DNA from: Dehalococcoidia bacterium
Lineage (GTDB): Bacteria > Chloroflexota > Dehalococcoidia > GIF9 > UBA5629
Direction of reading: 5' to 3'
NCBI GenBank assembly: GCA_028715025.1
Contig: JAQTLG010000043.1
Location: forward strand, 1-9,274
DNA length: 9,274 nt
Positions within the stretch are counted from its first letter, which is position 1, and each line of letters starts with the position of its first letter. Made by a program: the position numbers and the translations under genes. Shown here piece by piece: positions 1 through 6,182 of the stretch. The notes under the pieces are model-generated. The model saw only the letters and a list, made by a program, of their open reading frames with translations. It was not told where the DNA came from and searched no databases.

Positions 1-1
1 G

Positions 2-1027
2 GAGACAGTGACGCCGGAGATGCGACTGGTTAAACCTTTCCCCAGGATGTCATTCACCGAAGTGCTGGACAGGTACGGCACCGATAAGCCGGATATACGT
101 TTCGGGCTTGAGCTCAGGGATATCTCAGACATAGTGGCGTCCAGCCCGTTCGTCGTTTTTAAATCGGCTATTCAGGGAGGCGGTATAGTCAGGGGTATTT
201 GCCTGCCCGGCTGTGCCGGATATACACACAAACAGATAGATGAACTGACGGAGCTGGCCAAATCGTGCGGAGCCGGGGGACTGGTCACCCTGGCCTGGCT
301 GCCTGGTGGCTCCGGGGAGAGCGCTGAAACCGTCAGCTTCGATCGTGTCAAGTCAGTAGCTGCCAAGCACATGGAAATCGATCAGATCAGGCGGGTACTG
401 GGAAGATTTACTGCCCATCCAGGTGACCTGGTGTTGATAGCGGCGGGAGAGCCAGGCATTGTGAACAAGGTGCTGGACGAGTTGAGGCGTGAGATGGGCA
501 GGCGGCTGGACCTGTGCGACCCGAACCTGATGGCCTTTGTCTATATCACGGATTTCCCTCTCTTCGAATGGAACAGCGAGAGGAAGATGTGGGACTCCAT
601 GCATCACCCCTTCACTGCGCCCTTCGAGGCGGATATTGCTCTGCTGGATAGTGAGCCGGGCAAGGTGCGCGCCCGCCACTATGACATCGTCTGCAACGGG
701 TACGAACTTTCCAGCGGAAGCATCAGGATACATAACCGCTCCATGCAGGAGAAGATCTTCCATATCCTCGGGTACGAAACAGGAGAGATCGAGGACAAGT
801 TCGGCAGTTTCCTGGAGGCGCTTGAGTACGGTGCGCCGCCGCACGGCGGCGTCGCACCCGGCATCGATCGCTTCGTTATGATGCTTACGCACAGCAAGAG
901 CATCCGTGATGTCATCGCCTTCCCCAAGAACCAGGCTGCTGTGGACCTGATGACGGATGCCCCGTCAGCCTTATCAGAAGAGCAGCTCAAGGAATTGAAC
1001 CTGAGAATAATCGAGCCGCAGGTTTGA
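2..1027 (+). CDS. aspS: Aspartyl-tRNA synthetase, C-terminal part (5' end outside window)
   Basis: Cytoplasmic class IIb enzyme that activates aspartate with ATP and charges tRNA-Asp (or tRNA-Asp/Asn in non-discriminating forms). About 341 residues are visible of a usual ~590. The reading frame is open to the left edge and already matches the family there (LVKPFPRMSFTEVL then RYGTDKPDIR), so the GTG at position 8 is internal and not a start. Visible parts, counted from that GTG: the bacterial GAD insertion domain at roughly 40-150, then the rest of the catalytic core with MHHPFTAP (198-205), NGYELSSGSIRIHN (230-243), APPHGGVAPGIDRF (276-289, motif 3 with the ATP-binding Arg) and the C-terminal AFPKNQAAVDLMTDAPS. 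The ELSSG wording replaces the commoner ELGGG, a variant I recall from other bacterial AspRS. The anticodon domain and motifs 1 and 2 are missing only because of the window edge, so discriminating or non-discriminating type cannot be judged. The TGA stop lies 60 nt before tig. Confidence 0.97.
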   Translation, partial: ETVTPEMRLVKPFPRMSFTEVLDRYGTDKPDIRFGLELRDISDIVASSPFVVFKSAIQGGGIVRGICLPGCAGYTHKQIDELTELAKSCGAGGLVTLAWLPGGSGESAETVSFDRVKSVAAKHMEIDQIRRVLGRFTAHPGDLVLIAAGEPGIVNKVLDELRREMGRRLDLCDPNLMAFVYITDFPLFEWNSERKMWDSMHHPFTAPFEADIALLDSEPGKVRARHYDIVCNGYELSSGSIRIHNRSMQEKIFHILGYETGEIEDKFGSFLEALEYGAPPHGGVAPGIDRFVMMLTHSKSIRDVIAFPKNQAAVDLMTDAPSALSEEQLKELNLRIIEPQV

Positions 1028-1038
1028 GCGATATCTTT

Positions 1039-1066
1039 TTGAAGACTAATTTTGCAATGTTATAAT
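1039..1066 (+). promoter_or_regulatory. Probable extended -10 sigma-A promoter for tig-clpP
   Basis: In the aspS-tig gap, TTGAAG (1039-1044, four of six matches to TTGACA) is followed after 16 nt by a perfect TATAAT (1061-1066). TG at 1058-1059 makes the full extended -10 TGnTATAAT. The usual 6-7 nt distance puts the transcription start near 1072-1074, so the mRNA would begin at or inside the tig ribosome-binding region. The surrounding gap is AT-rich compared with the coding DNA. The sequence match is direct; promoter activity is inferred. Confidence 0.6.
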
Positions 1067-1072
1067 TACTCA

Positions 1073-1082
1073 AGGTGAAAGG
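1073..1082 (+). promoter_or_regulatory. Ribosome binding region of tig
   Basis: AGGTGAAAGG lies five bases before the tig ATG at 1088. It offers two partial Shine-Dalgarno matches: AGGTGA at longer spacing and AAAGG at 5 nt. It supports the ATG at 1088 as the start. If the promoter just upstream is used as predicted, this motif lies at the extreme 5' end of the transcript. Confidence 0.6.
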
Positions 1083-1087
1083 TTAAT

Positions 1088-2407
1088 ATGAAGACTACAT
1101 CCGAAAAAATAGAGAACTGCCAGATCGCTTTGAATGTCGAGATGGAGGGGTTGGAGACAGAGAAATATATGGGCATCGCTCTCGAGCACCTTGCCAGGAG
1201 AGTTGTCCTGCCCGGCTTCAGAAAGGGCAAAGCGCCCATCTCGCTGGTCGAGCAGCATATCGGTAAGCAGGCGATTATGCAGGAAGCACTCGAACACCTG
1301 GTACCCGAGGCATATGAGGAAGCTCTTAAAAATGAGTCCATATTGGCCATCGACCAGCCCAAGATAGAGCTGGTGCAGCTCGACCCCGTCATATTCAAGG
1401 CTATCGTGCCGACTAAACCTGAGGTCACGCCCGGCAACTACCGTGACATCAGGATGGAGATGGGCAAAAAGGAGATTGGCGATGACGATATCAACCAGGT
1501 TATCGAACAGCTGCAGATGCAGTTCGGCACCCTGGTACCTGCAGAGAGGGCTATCAGTTTCGGCGATATAGTCACTATCGATATCGAAGGCAAACGCGGC
1601 GAGGAGACCATCCTTTCGCGCAAAGATGCCGCATATGAAGTCAGCCAGGGCTCCAAGTATCCGGTGCCTGGCTTTGCCGAGAAGATCGAGGGCATGAGCA
1701 AGGATGAAGAGAAATCGTTTGAAATAGATTTCCCTGATGACTATGAAATCAAGGAGATAGCCGGGAAACAGTATTCATTCAGCGTCAAAGTCAAGGAAGT
1801 TAAAGAGAAAAGCCTACCTGAGATCAACGACGAGTTTGCCAAGAACGCCGGCAGCGAAAACCTGGACGACCTGAGGGAGAAGATTAAAAACGGCCTGCAG
1901 GCACGAGCCGACGACAGCCTGAAAAAAGAGTTTGAGCACAAGCTGATCACCGCACTGATCGAGCAGAGCACCATAGATTTTCCTCCCGTATTAGTGGAGA
2001 GGGAGGTCGATCATATATTGAATGAAGAGGCCAGGAATTTCCCTGATGGCGTAAAGGGATTGGAGAACTACCTGGTAAATGCCAAGAAGACGCTGGAACA
2101 GCACCAGGATGACCTCAGGCCGGCCGCATCCGATCGCGTCAAGGCCTACCTGGTCACCAGCAAGATAGCGGAGCTCGAGGGTATTACGGTCAGCGATGAA
2201 GAAGTCGACCAGTCCATTGAGAAGATGGCCGGAGAAGACCCCGCCAGGTCAGAGGAAGTGAAGGCTTTATTTAGCCAGCCCCGGCCGCGTGAGTCGCTCA
2301 GGGATATGATGGTCATCAACAAGGCTATGGATTTCCTGACCAAACTGGTCACAGGACAGGATAATATTATTAACACGGAGGGAACGGATGGAAAGGTCAC
2401 CACTTAA
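1088..2407 (+). CDS. tig: Trigger factor, ribosome-associated chaperone
   Basis: Trigger factor binds the ribosomal exit tunnel and shields nascent chains; its middle domain has the FKBP-type peptidyl-prolyl isomerase fold. The 439-residue product is close to the usual length (E. coli 432). The N-terminal ribosome-binding domain contains the signature GFRKGKAP at residues 43-50. The isomerase domain spans roughly 155-240, opening with FGDIVTIDIEGK, with YPVPGFAEKIEGM in its middle. The rest is the mostly helical, Lys/Glu-rich C-terminal chaperone domain (about 245-425), ending in a polar tail. The ATG start at 1088 has a ribosome binding region and a promoter directly upstream. The 3' end overlaps clpP by 20 nt, so clpP is probably co-translated. 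Tig beside clpP is a common bacterial arrangement that couples folding to degradation. No frameshift or unusual insertion is seen. Confidence 0.97.
   Translation: MKTTSEKIENCQIALNVEMEGLETEKYMGIALEHLARRVVLPGFRKGKAPISLVEQHIGKQAIMQEALEHLVPEAYEEALKNESILAIDQPKIELVQLDPVIFKAIVPTKPEVTPGNYRDIRMEMGKKEIGDDDINQVIEQLQMQFGTLVPAERAISFGDIVTIDIEGKRGEETILSRKDAAYEVSQGSKYPVPGFAEKIEGMSKDEEKSFEIDFPDDYEIKEIAGKQYSFSVKVKEVKEKSLPEINDEFAKNAGSENLDDLREKIKNGLQARADDSLKKEFEHKLITALIEQSTIDFPPVLVEREVDHILNEEARNFPDGVKGLENYLVNAKKTLEQHQDDLRPAASDRVKAYLVTSKIAELEGITVSDEEVDQSIEKMAGEDPARSEEVKALFSQPRPRESLRDMMVINKAMDFLTKLVTGQDNIINTEGTDGKVTT
2377..2382 (+). promoter_or_regulatory. Ribosome binding site of clpP inside tig
   Basis: GGAGGG lies 5 nt before the ATG at 2388, within the last codons of tig. 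It is a strong Shine-Dalgarno match and fixes the clpP start upstream of the tig stop, giving the 20-nt gene overlap. Confidence 0.75.
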
Positions 2408-3002
2408 CATAATACCAACAGTTGTTGAGAGCAGCGCCAGGGGCGAGCGCTTCATGGACATTTACTCCCTCCTGCTCAAGGAGAGGATCATTTTCCTTGG
2501 CACGCAGGTGGACGACCAGGTGGCAAATGTTATCGTTGCACAGTTGCTTTATCTGGCCAGGGAGGATCCCGAGAAAGACATCAGCCTCTATATCCACTCG
2601 CCGGGAGGAGTTGTAACCGCGGGACTGGCCATCTACGATACCATGCAGTTGATCCAGCCGGATGTTTCCACCATCTGTGTTGGTTCGGCTTACAGCATGG
2701 GAACAGTGCTGCTATGCGCCGGCGCCAAGGGCAAGAGCTATGCCCTGCCCAATTCCACCATACACATGCATCAGGGCCGGGCCGGGACACAGGGACAGAT
2801 AACCGATATCAAAATCGCCGCCAAAGAGTTCGAGAGACTGGATGAACTGGTGGCCAAGATACTCTCTGAGCATACCGGCCAGTCGCTGGAAAAGATACGC
2901 CAGGATACCGACAGGGACATCTATTTCGATACAAAACAGGCTGTGGAATACGGCCTGATCGATGACGTGCTCTCTGCCTCCGCCAAGAAAGAGAAGAAGT
3001 AA
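2388..3002 (+). CDS. clpP: ATP-dependent Clp protease, proteolytic subunit
   Basis: Serine peptidase that forms a double-heptamer barrel and degrades proteins fed in by an AAA+ unfoldase such as ClpX or ClpC. The 204-residue length is normal. The catalytic triad is complete and correctly spaced: Ser103 (GSAYSMG), His128 (HMHQ) and Asp177 (DTDRD). Their spacings of 25 and 49 residues equal those of E. coli ClpP. Other family marks are DIYSLLLKERIIFLG (24-38), SLYIHSPGG (66-74) and AVEYGLID (185-192). The start has a strong GGAGGG site. Two deviations stand out: Tyr102 in place of the usual Ala before the nucleophile, and QGRAG after the catalytic His where most family members have QPxGG. No clpX follows; the next gene is convergent and starts its stop codon on the adjacent base. 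The unfoldase partner must be encoded elsewhere. A ClpP paralogue with a specialised role is possible. Confidence 0.96.
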   Translation: MERSPLNIIPTVVESSARGERFMDIYSLLLKERIIFLGTQVDDQVANVIVAQLLYLAREDPEKDISLYIHSPGGVVTAGLAIYDTMQLIQPDVSTICVGSAYSMGTVLLCAGAKGKSYALPNSTIHMHQGRAGTQGQITDIKIAAKEFERLDELVAKILSEHTGQSLEKIRQDTDRDIYFDTKQAVEYGLIDDVLSASAKKEKK

Positions 3003-3821
3003 TCAGAGGGATATCTCTCTGTCTATCTCGGCGGTAAGCTCGTAGCCTGATATGGGCTGTCCGTGGCTGTCCAGCAGTTTTTTACGGCTGTCTATACTTA
3101 TCTTACCCTGGCTGAATGAGCTCAGCGTATGGATGATGAGCGGGGTCTCCCTGATGAAACCGCTCTGCCGAATCATATTAAATAGAGCGTTGTCTGCTCC
3201 TTCGGATTTCCTGACCTCTTCCACGGATCGCTCCCCCAGAGAATTCCATAGGGCATCGAAACTTCCACCCCTGATGGGATATCTGCAGAACGAGATAACC
3301 GGGCCCCTGTCCAGTTCAGGTGTGACCAGGTGTATCATAACGCCCGACTCTGTGGCTCGCTCACTTATCAGTTGCCAGATCACCTCCTGCCAGGTACCCT
3401 TGGGGCCGGTGGGTAGAGCAGGATGAAGGTTGATCATATTGAATTTGCTACACATCTCGCGGCCCACTATCAGCATATAACCCGCCAGCAGGCATATATC
3501 GACCTTAAAATCATCCAGTCTGGCTATGACTTGCCGGTCGTATTCCAGCCGCCATCCGGGCAGTTCCTCCTCCTTGACGCCTACCTGTTGACGCACGCTC
3601 CCGGCGAATTTCTTTACCGAAGACGTCACCAGCGGGATAGAGTATTGCTTGACCTGTGACAGGAAGATATCTGTTTTCTCGGATTCGCCGGCCTCTCGGC
3701 TGCAAAAAACGAACTCGATGCGGGCATCCAGACCGCCGTTGCGGATCGTAGAGACAACGGTATCCAGCAGTTTCTTAGAGCTGTCCCCCCGCGCCGTGGA
3801 AAACCACCCGATTTTCAACAT
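3003..3821 (-). CDS. PurN-like formyltransferase family protein, substrate unknown
   Basis: The 272-residue protein has the hydrolase/transferase core of the 10-formyltetrahydrofolate-dependent formyltransferases. LLAGYMLIVGREM (111-123) and INLHPALP (130-137) match the region around Asn106/His108 of E. coli PurN, giving Asn131 and His133. TPELDRGPVIS (167-177) matches PurN around Asp144, giving Asp171. All three catalytic residues are therefore present. The N-terminal phosphate-binding loop of PurN (GSGxGTN-like) is replaced by FSTARGDSSKKLL, the segment after the catalytic His reads PTGPKGTWQEVI instead of the usual LLPxYPG, and about 60 C-terminal residues (from ~210) exceed the PurN core. 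Glycinamide ribonucleotide as substrate is thus unsafe; a different amine acceptor is plausible. The ATG has only a poor GGAAAG directly abutting it, so it is probably translated by coupling to the PHP gene 8 nt upstream. It is the last gene of the minus-strand unit. Confidence 0.85.
   Translation of the reverse strand: MLKIGWFSTARGDSSKKLLDTVVSTIRNGGLDARIEFVFCSREAGESEKTDIFLSQVKQYSIPLVTSSVKKFAGSVRQQVGVKEEELPGWRLEYDRQVIARLDDFKVDICLLAGYMLIVGREMCSKFNMINLHPALPTGPKGTWQEVIWQLISERATESGVMIHLVTPELDRGPVISFCRYPIRGGSFDALWNSLGERSVEEVRKSEGADNALFNMIRQSGFIRETPLIIHTLSSFSQGKISIDSRKKLLDSHGQPISGYELTAEIDREISL
3004..3021. terminator. Possible weak hairpin at the clpP/formyltransferase convergence
   Basis: The 18-nt near-palindrome CAGAGGGATATCTCTCTG can fold in RNA as a 7-bp stem (one G-U pair) with an AUAU loop. 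It begins just after the clpP stop and covers the last codons of the opposing gene. No clean T-run follows on the + strand; on the - strand the next bases are pyrimidine-rich (ATTACTTCTTCTTTCTT). It could act as a weak bidirectional terminator or be chance. Confidence 0.25.
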
Positions 3822-3829
3822 CTTTCCGA

Positions 3830-4483
3830 CTATTTATTAATATTTTTGTCCACCCGTGCGGTTACGCTGAGAAAGTGTATCAGCGGGCTCGACTTCCTGC
3901 TGTGGATGGTGGCGTCCTTGAGGGAAGTTAAAAACTCCTGAGGGCTATCGAAATCCTGCATTTCAACGATAGCGTAGCCCAATTCCGATGGACTGTGGGC
4001 ATCCGATCCGGCGCTGATCAGCGTTCCGTGACGCCGGGCCAGGCTGAGCGCCCTACTCTCGGTTCCGGGGAAAAGGCTGCGCGAATTATATACTTCTATG
4101 ATATCCACGTTGTCCGCCAGCTTCTCCAGTATCTTCGTTTTGCGGAAGGCGGAGGGCCTGACGAGGTCGTAGGGATGGGGTATGCAGATCAGTCCACCCT
4201 GGTCGCGGATACGCTTCACAGCCTCGTCCACCGGTATCTTGTCCGGTATATCTTCATGAAGGAACATGCCCATGATCTCGCCGTAAGGGGTGCGCACCTC
4301 TTCACAGATGATGATCTTGATGGGGGCCATCTTGCTCATCTCCCGAGCCCCCAGCGTGGTACCATGGTCGGCCACCCCGATGCAGTTTATACCTTTGGAC
4401 TGGCAGGCTGCGATCAGTTGCTCATAAGACATGTAGGAATCAATCGAGTGCCGGGTATGGACATGCAGGTCGGCCCTGATCAA
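3830..4483 (-). CDS. PHP-domain metal-dependent phosphoesterase
   Basis: Compact 217-residue PHP protein (polymerase and histidinol phosphatase family), a cytoplasmic metallohydrolase that usually cleaves phosphoesters. The metal-binding motifs are all present in order: DLHVHT (5-10), ADHGT (38-42), the acidic pair Glu61/Glu62 in CEEVRT, IPHPYD (101-106), IEVYNS (129-134) and GSDAHSPSELG (159-169). It is shorter than RNase AM/YciV-type PHP proteins (about 280 residues), so it seems to lack their inserted domain. The start is TTG at 4483: the in-frame TGA of efp lies one codon upstream, and the next Met (residue 18) is beyond the first metal motif. GGAGAGGG sits 8 nt before this TTG, inside efp. 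The 3-nt distance from efp and 8-nt distance to the formyltransferase suggest cotranscription. The substrate cannot be read from sequence. Confidence 0.9.
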   Translation of the reverse strand: MIRADLHVHTRHSIDSYMSYEQLIAACQSKGINCIGVADHGTTLGAREMSKMAPIKIIICEEVRTPYGEIMGMFLHEDIPDKIPVDEAVKRIRDQGGLICIPHPYDLVRPSAFRKTKILEKLADNVDIIEVYNSRSLFPGTESRALSLARRHGTLISAGSDAHSPSELGYAIVEMQDFDSPQEFLTSLKDATIHSRKSSPLIHFLSVTARVDKNINK

Positions 4484-4486
4484 TGA

Positions 4487-5044
4487 TCAGACCCTCTCCA
4501 GATACTGGCCGGTCCTGGTATCGACTTTGATAGTGTCTCCAACGTTAAGGAAGAAGGGCACCTGTATAGTGATGCCCGTTTCCAGCTTGGCTGGCTTCCC
4601 CCCCGCGCTTGCCGTATTCCCCTTGAACCCCGGGCCTGTCTCGGCGATCTTCAACTCGACCGAGATGGGCAGCTCCACACCGATGGGGACTCCCTTATGT
4701 ATGAGCAACTCCATGTTCATATTCTCTTTTAGGTAGTTGGTAGTATCGCCCATCAATCCTTTGTCCACGGCCATCTGCTCATAGTTTTGGTTGTCCATGA
4801 AGTGATACAGGTTGCCGTCGTTGTAAAGGAATTGGACCTGCCTCCTTTCCAGAAAGGCTTTGCTGAATTTCTCGCTGGCCTGAAATGATTTCTCAACGAT
4901 ATGTCCGGCCTTAACGTCTCGCAGCCGTATCCTGATCTGAGCTGAGCCTCTGCCCATCTTGATATGCTGATAGTCCAGCACCTGATAAAGCTGTCCGTCA
5001 AGCACAATGGTAATGCCCTTTTTAAGTTCGCCAGCGTCAATCAT
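4487..5044 (-). CDS. efp: Elongation factor P, Arg32-tip type
   Basis: EF-P binds stalled ribosomes between the P and E sites and promotes peptide bond formation in polyproline stretches. The 185 residues are the normal length for three beta-barrel domains: a KOW-like domain I (1-65), an OB domain II (66-128) and an OB domain III (129-185) with TGPGFKGNTASAGGKPAKLETG and VDTRTGQYLERV. The loop that reaches the peptidyl-transferase centre reads HIKMGRGSAQ (27-36), so the tip residue is Arg32 and not the Lys of E. coli-type EF-P; Thermus EF-P has a similar LGRGGA loop. No modification enzyme is encoded in the window. The ATG at 5044 overlaps the pepP stop as ATGA, and GGAGG lies 9 nt upstream. 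The pepP-efp pair is common in bacteria and thematically linked through proline. Confidence 0.97.
   Translation of the reverse strand: MIDAGELKKGITIVLDGQLYQVLDYQHIKMGRGSAQIRIRLRDVKAGHIVEKSFQASEKFSKAFLERRQVQFLYNDGNLYHFMDNQNYEQMAVDKGLMGDTTNYLKENMNMELLIHKGVPIGVELPISVELKIAETGPGFKGNTASAGGKPAKLETGITIQVPFFLNVGDTIKVDTRTGQYLERV
4492..4499 (-). promoter_or_regulatory. Ribosome binding site of the PHP gene, supporting a TTG start
   Basis: On the minus strand GGAGAGGG lies 8 nt before TTG at 4483, within the last codons of efp. Because an in-frame stop bounds the frame just upstream and the first metal motif begins at residue 5, this site selects the TTG as initiator. Confidence 0.65.
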
Positions 5045-6132
5045 GCTATTAATCCTCCGTTCAAACGGGACTTTTTACCTGCGGTAGTCAGGGCCAGCAC
5101 TTTACCTCCGTAGATAGTAACAGTATCTTCTATCCTGACTCCGCCCCATCCGGGCAGGTAGATCCCGGGCTCGACTGTAAAAACCATTTTCTCCAAAAGT
5201 ATATCATCGGCGGACGGTCCCAGGCGCGGCCATTCGTGGGCATCCAGGCCGATGCCGTGCCCCAGGCCATGCCCGAAGCACTCCCCGTAGCCGGCCCTAT
5301 CAATAATATCACGAACCAGCTTATCCGCAGTACCGGCGCTCATGCCGTCTTTGATCAAAGCAATGGCGGTTGTCTGTGCGCCCAGCACTGTATTGTAGAC
5401 TCTATTGAACTGGTCATCCATTTTCCCAACCACGTAGGTGCGTGTTATATCGCAGCAATAGCCGTTATGCCTGGCCCCGAAATCAATGGTTATAGGTTCT
5501 CCTTCCTCAATGGCCCTGTCCGTCGGCCTGGCATGTGGCAGTGCCGAGTTTAGCCCTGAGGCAACGATTATCTCGAAAGGCAGTGTCTCGCTGCCCTCCT
5601 GCCGGATGCAGCTCTCGATCTGCCATGCCAACTGTTTCTCCGTTAAGCCGGCCGTAATGGTCGGGACTATCTTCTCCAGAGACCTGTCCGCAATTGCGCA
5701 GGCTTTTTTAATATCTGTGAGCTCTTCAGCATCCTTGACAGCGCGCAGCTTTTCTACCATGCCCCTAACAGGTATGACCTGGAAACTGTCGTTGGCCGAC
5801 TGCGCAGTGCGGCAGACGGAATGGTAGGTGGTAAGAGAGAGATGGTCGGATTCAACGCCGAGCTTGACGATACCCATACCGGCCACCAGTCCGGCCAGCC
5901 AGTTGCTGATATCTCCTTTTATATACAGGACTTCAAGATCCGGCGCCTGCTGCCGGGCCTGCTCCACGTAGCGGAAATCCACTGCCAGGCTGACTCTTTC
6001 ATTTGATATAACGAGCCAGCCGGCACTGCCGACAAAGCCTGAAAGGTAGCGTCTGTTGCTGTCGGAGCCGATGAGCGCGCCGTCTATACCGTATGAGGCG
6101 AAGGTGTCGCGCAATGAAGACAGTCGGTTCAA
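5041..6132 (-). CDS. pepP: Xaa-Pro aminopeptidase, M24B family
   Basis: Cytoplasmic metallopeptidase that removes an N-terminal residue preceding proline. The 363-residue protein has the two-domain form: an N-terminal creatinase-like domain (about 1-130, with IDGALIGSDSNRRYLSGF near the start) and a C-terminal pita-bread catalytic domain. The five expected dimetal ligands are present: Asp217 (TIDFGA), Asp228 (CCDITRT), His292 (GHGIGLDAHE), Glu321 (TVEPGIY) and Glu335 (RIEDTV). The start is TTG at 6132: the frame is closed by a TGA about 30 nt upstream with no other start between, and an AGGAG lies 7 nt before it. It follows topA after 50 nt and overlaps efp by 4 nt. The exact peptidase specificity (Xaa-Pro aminopeptidase or Xaa-Pro dipeptidase) cannot be separated by motif, but the short form next to efp favours the aminopeptidase. 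Confidence 0.94.
   Translation of the reverse strand: MNRLSSLRDTFASYGIDGALIGSDSNRRYLSGFVGSAGWLVISNERVSLAVDFRYVEQARQQAPDLEVLYIKGDISNWLAGLVAGMGIVKLGVESDHLSLTTYHSVCRTAQSANDSFQVIPVRGMVEKLRAVKDAEELTDIKKACAIADRSLEKIVPTITAGLTEKQLAWQIESCIRQEGSETLPFEIIVASGLNSALPHARPTDRAIEEGEPITIDFGARHNGYCCDITRTYVVGKMDDQFNRVYNTVLGAQTTAIALIKDGMSAGTADKLVRDIIDRAGYGECFGHGLGHGIGLDAHEWPRLGPSADDILLEKMVFTVEPGIYLPGWGGVRIEDTVTIYGGKVLALTTAGKKSRLNGGLIA
5054..5058 (-). promoter_or_regulatory. Ribosome binding site of efp inside pepP
   Basis: On the minus strand GGAGG lies 9 nt before the efp ATG, in the last codons of pepP. With the 4-nt ATGA overlap it points to translational coupling of the two genes. Confidence 0.6.
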
Positions 6133-6144
6133 GCTCCTGCTCCT
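6133..6144 (-). promoter_or_regulatory. Ribosome binding site of pepP (tandem AGGAGC), deciding a TTG start
   Basis: On the minus strand two adjacent copies of AGGAGC precede TTG at 6132. The upstream copy gives AGGAG at 7 nt, a good distance; the downstream copy is too close. This is the only usable start after the in-frame stop. Confidence 0.6.
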
Positions 6145-6182
6145 GGTATCAGCAAAGGCGGTTCAAGGCGGCGGTCATAGTA

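Noticed and set aside
8..10. GTG at position 8 as the start of an aspS-like gene
   Set aside because: The frame is open to the window edge, and the synthetase's catalytic motif 2 and N-terminal domain must lie upstream, so this is an internal valine codon.
353..892. A 179-codon open frame on the minus strand inside aspS
   Set aside because: It lies wholly antisense to a conserved synthetase, shows no recognisable motif, and is explained by codon bias in the sense gene.
1028..1087. Search for an intrinsic terminator after aspS
   Set aside because: No G/C-rich hairpin with a T-run is visible in the 60-nt gap; the TTTTT at 1036-1040 has no stem before it.
3995..4486. A 163-codon open frame on the plus strand opposite the PHP gene
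   Set aside because: The minus-strand frame carries every PHP metal motif; this is its antisense shadow.
6125..6167. Direct repeat CGGTTCAAG at 6125-6133 and 6159-6167, around the pepP start
   Set aside because: Only nine bases, two copies, and the upstream TTG is out of frame with pepP; probably chance.
6133..6182. Search for a promoter, small gene or hairpin in the topA-pepP gap
   Set aside because: The 50 nt are G/C-rich with no convincing -10/-35 pair or stable stem; only the pepP ribosome binding site is supported.
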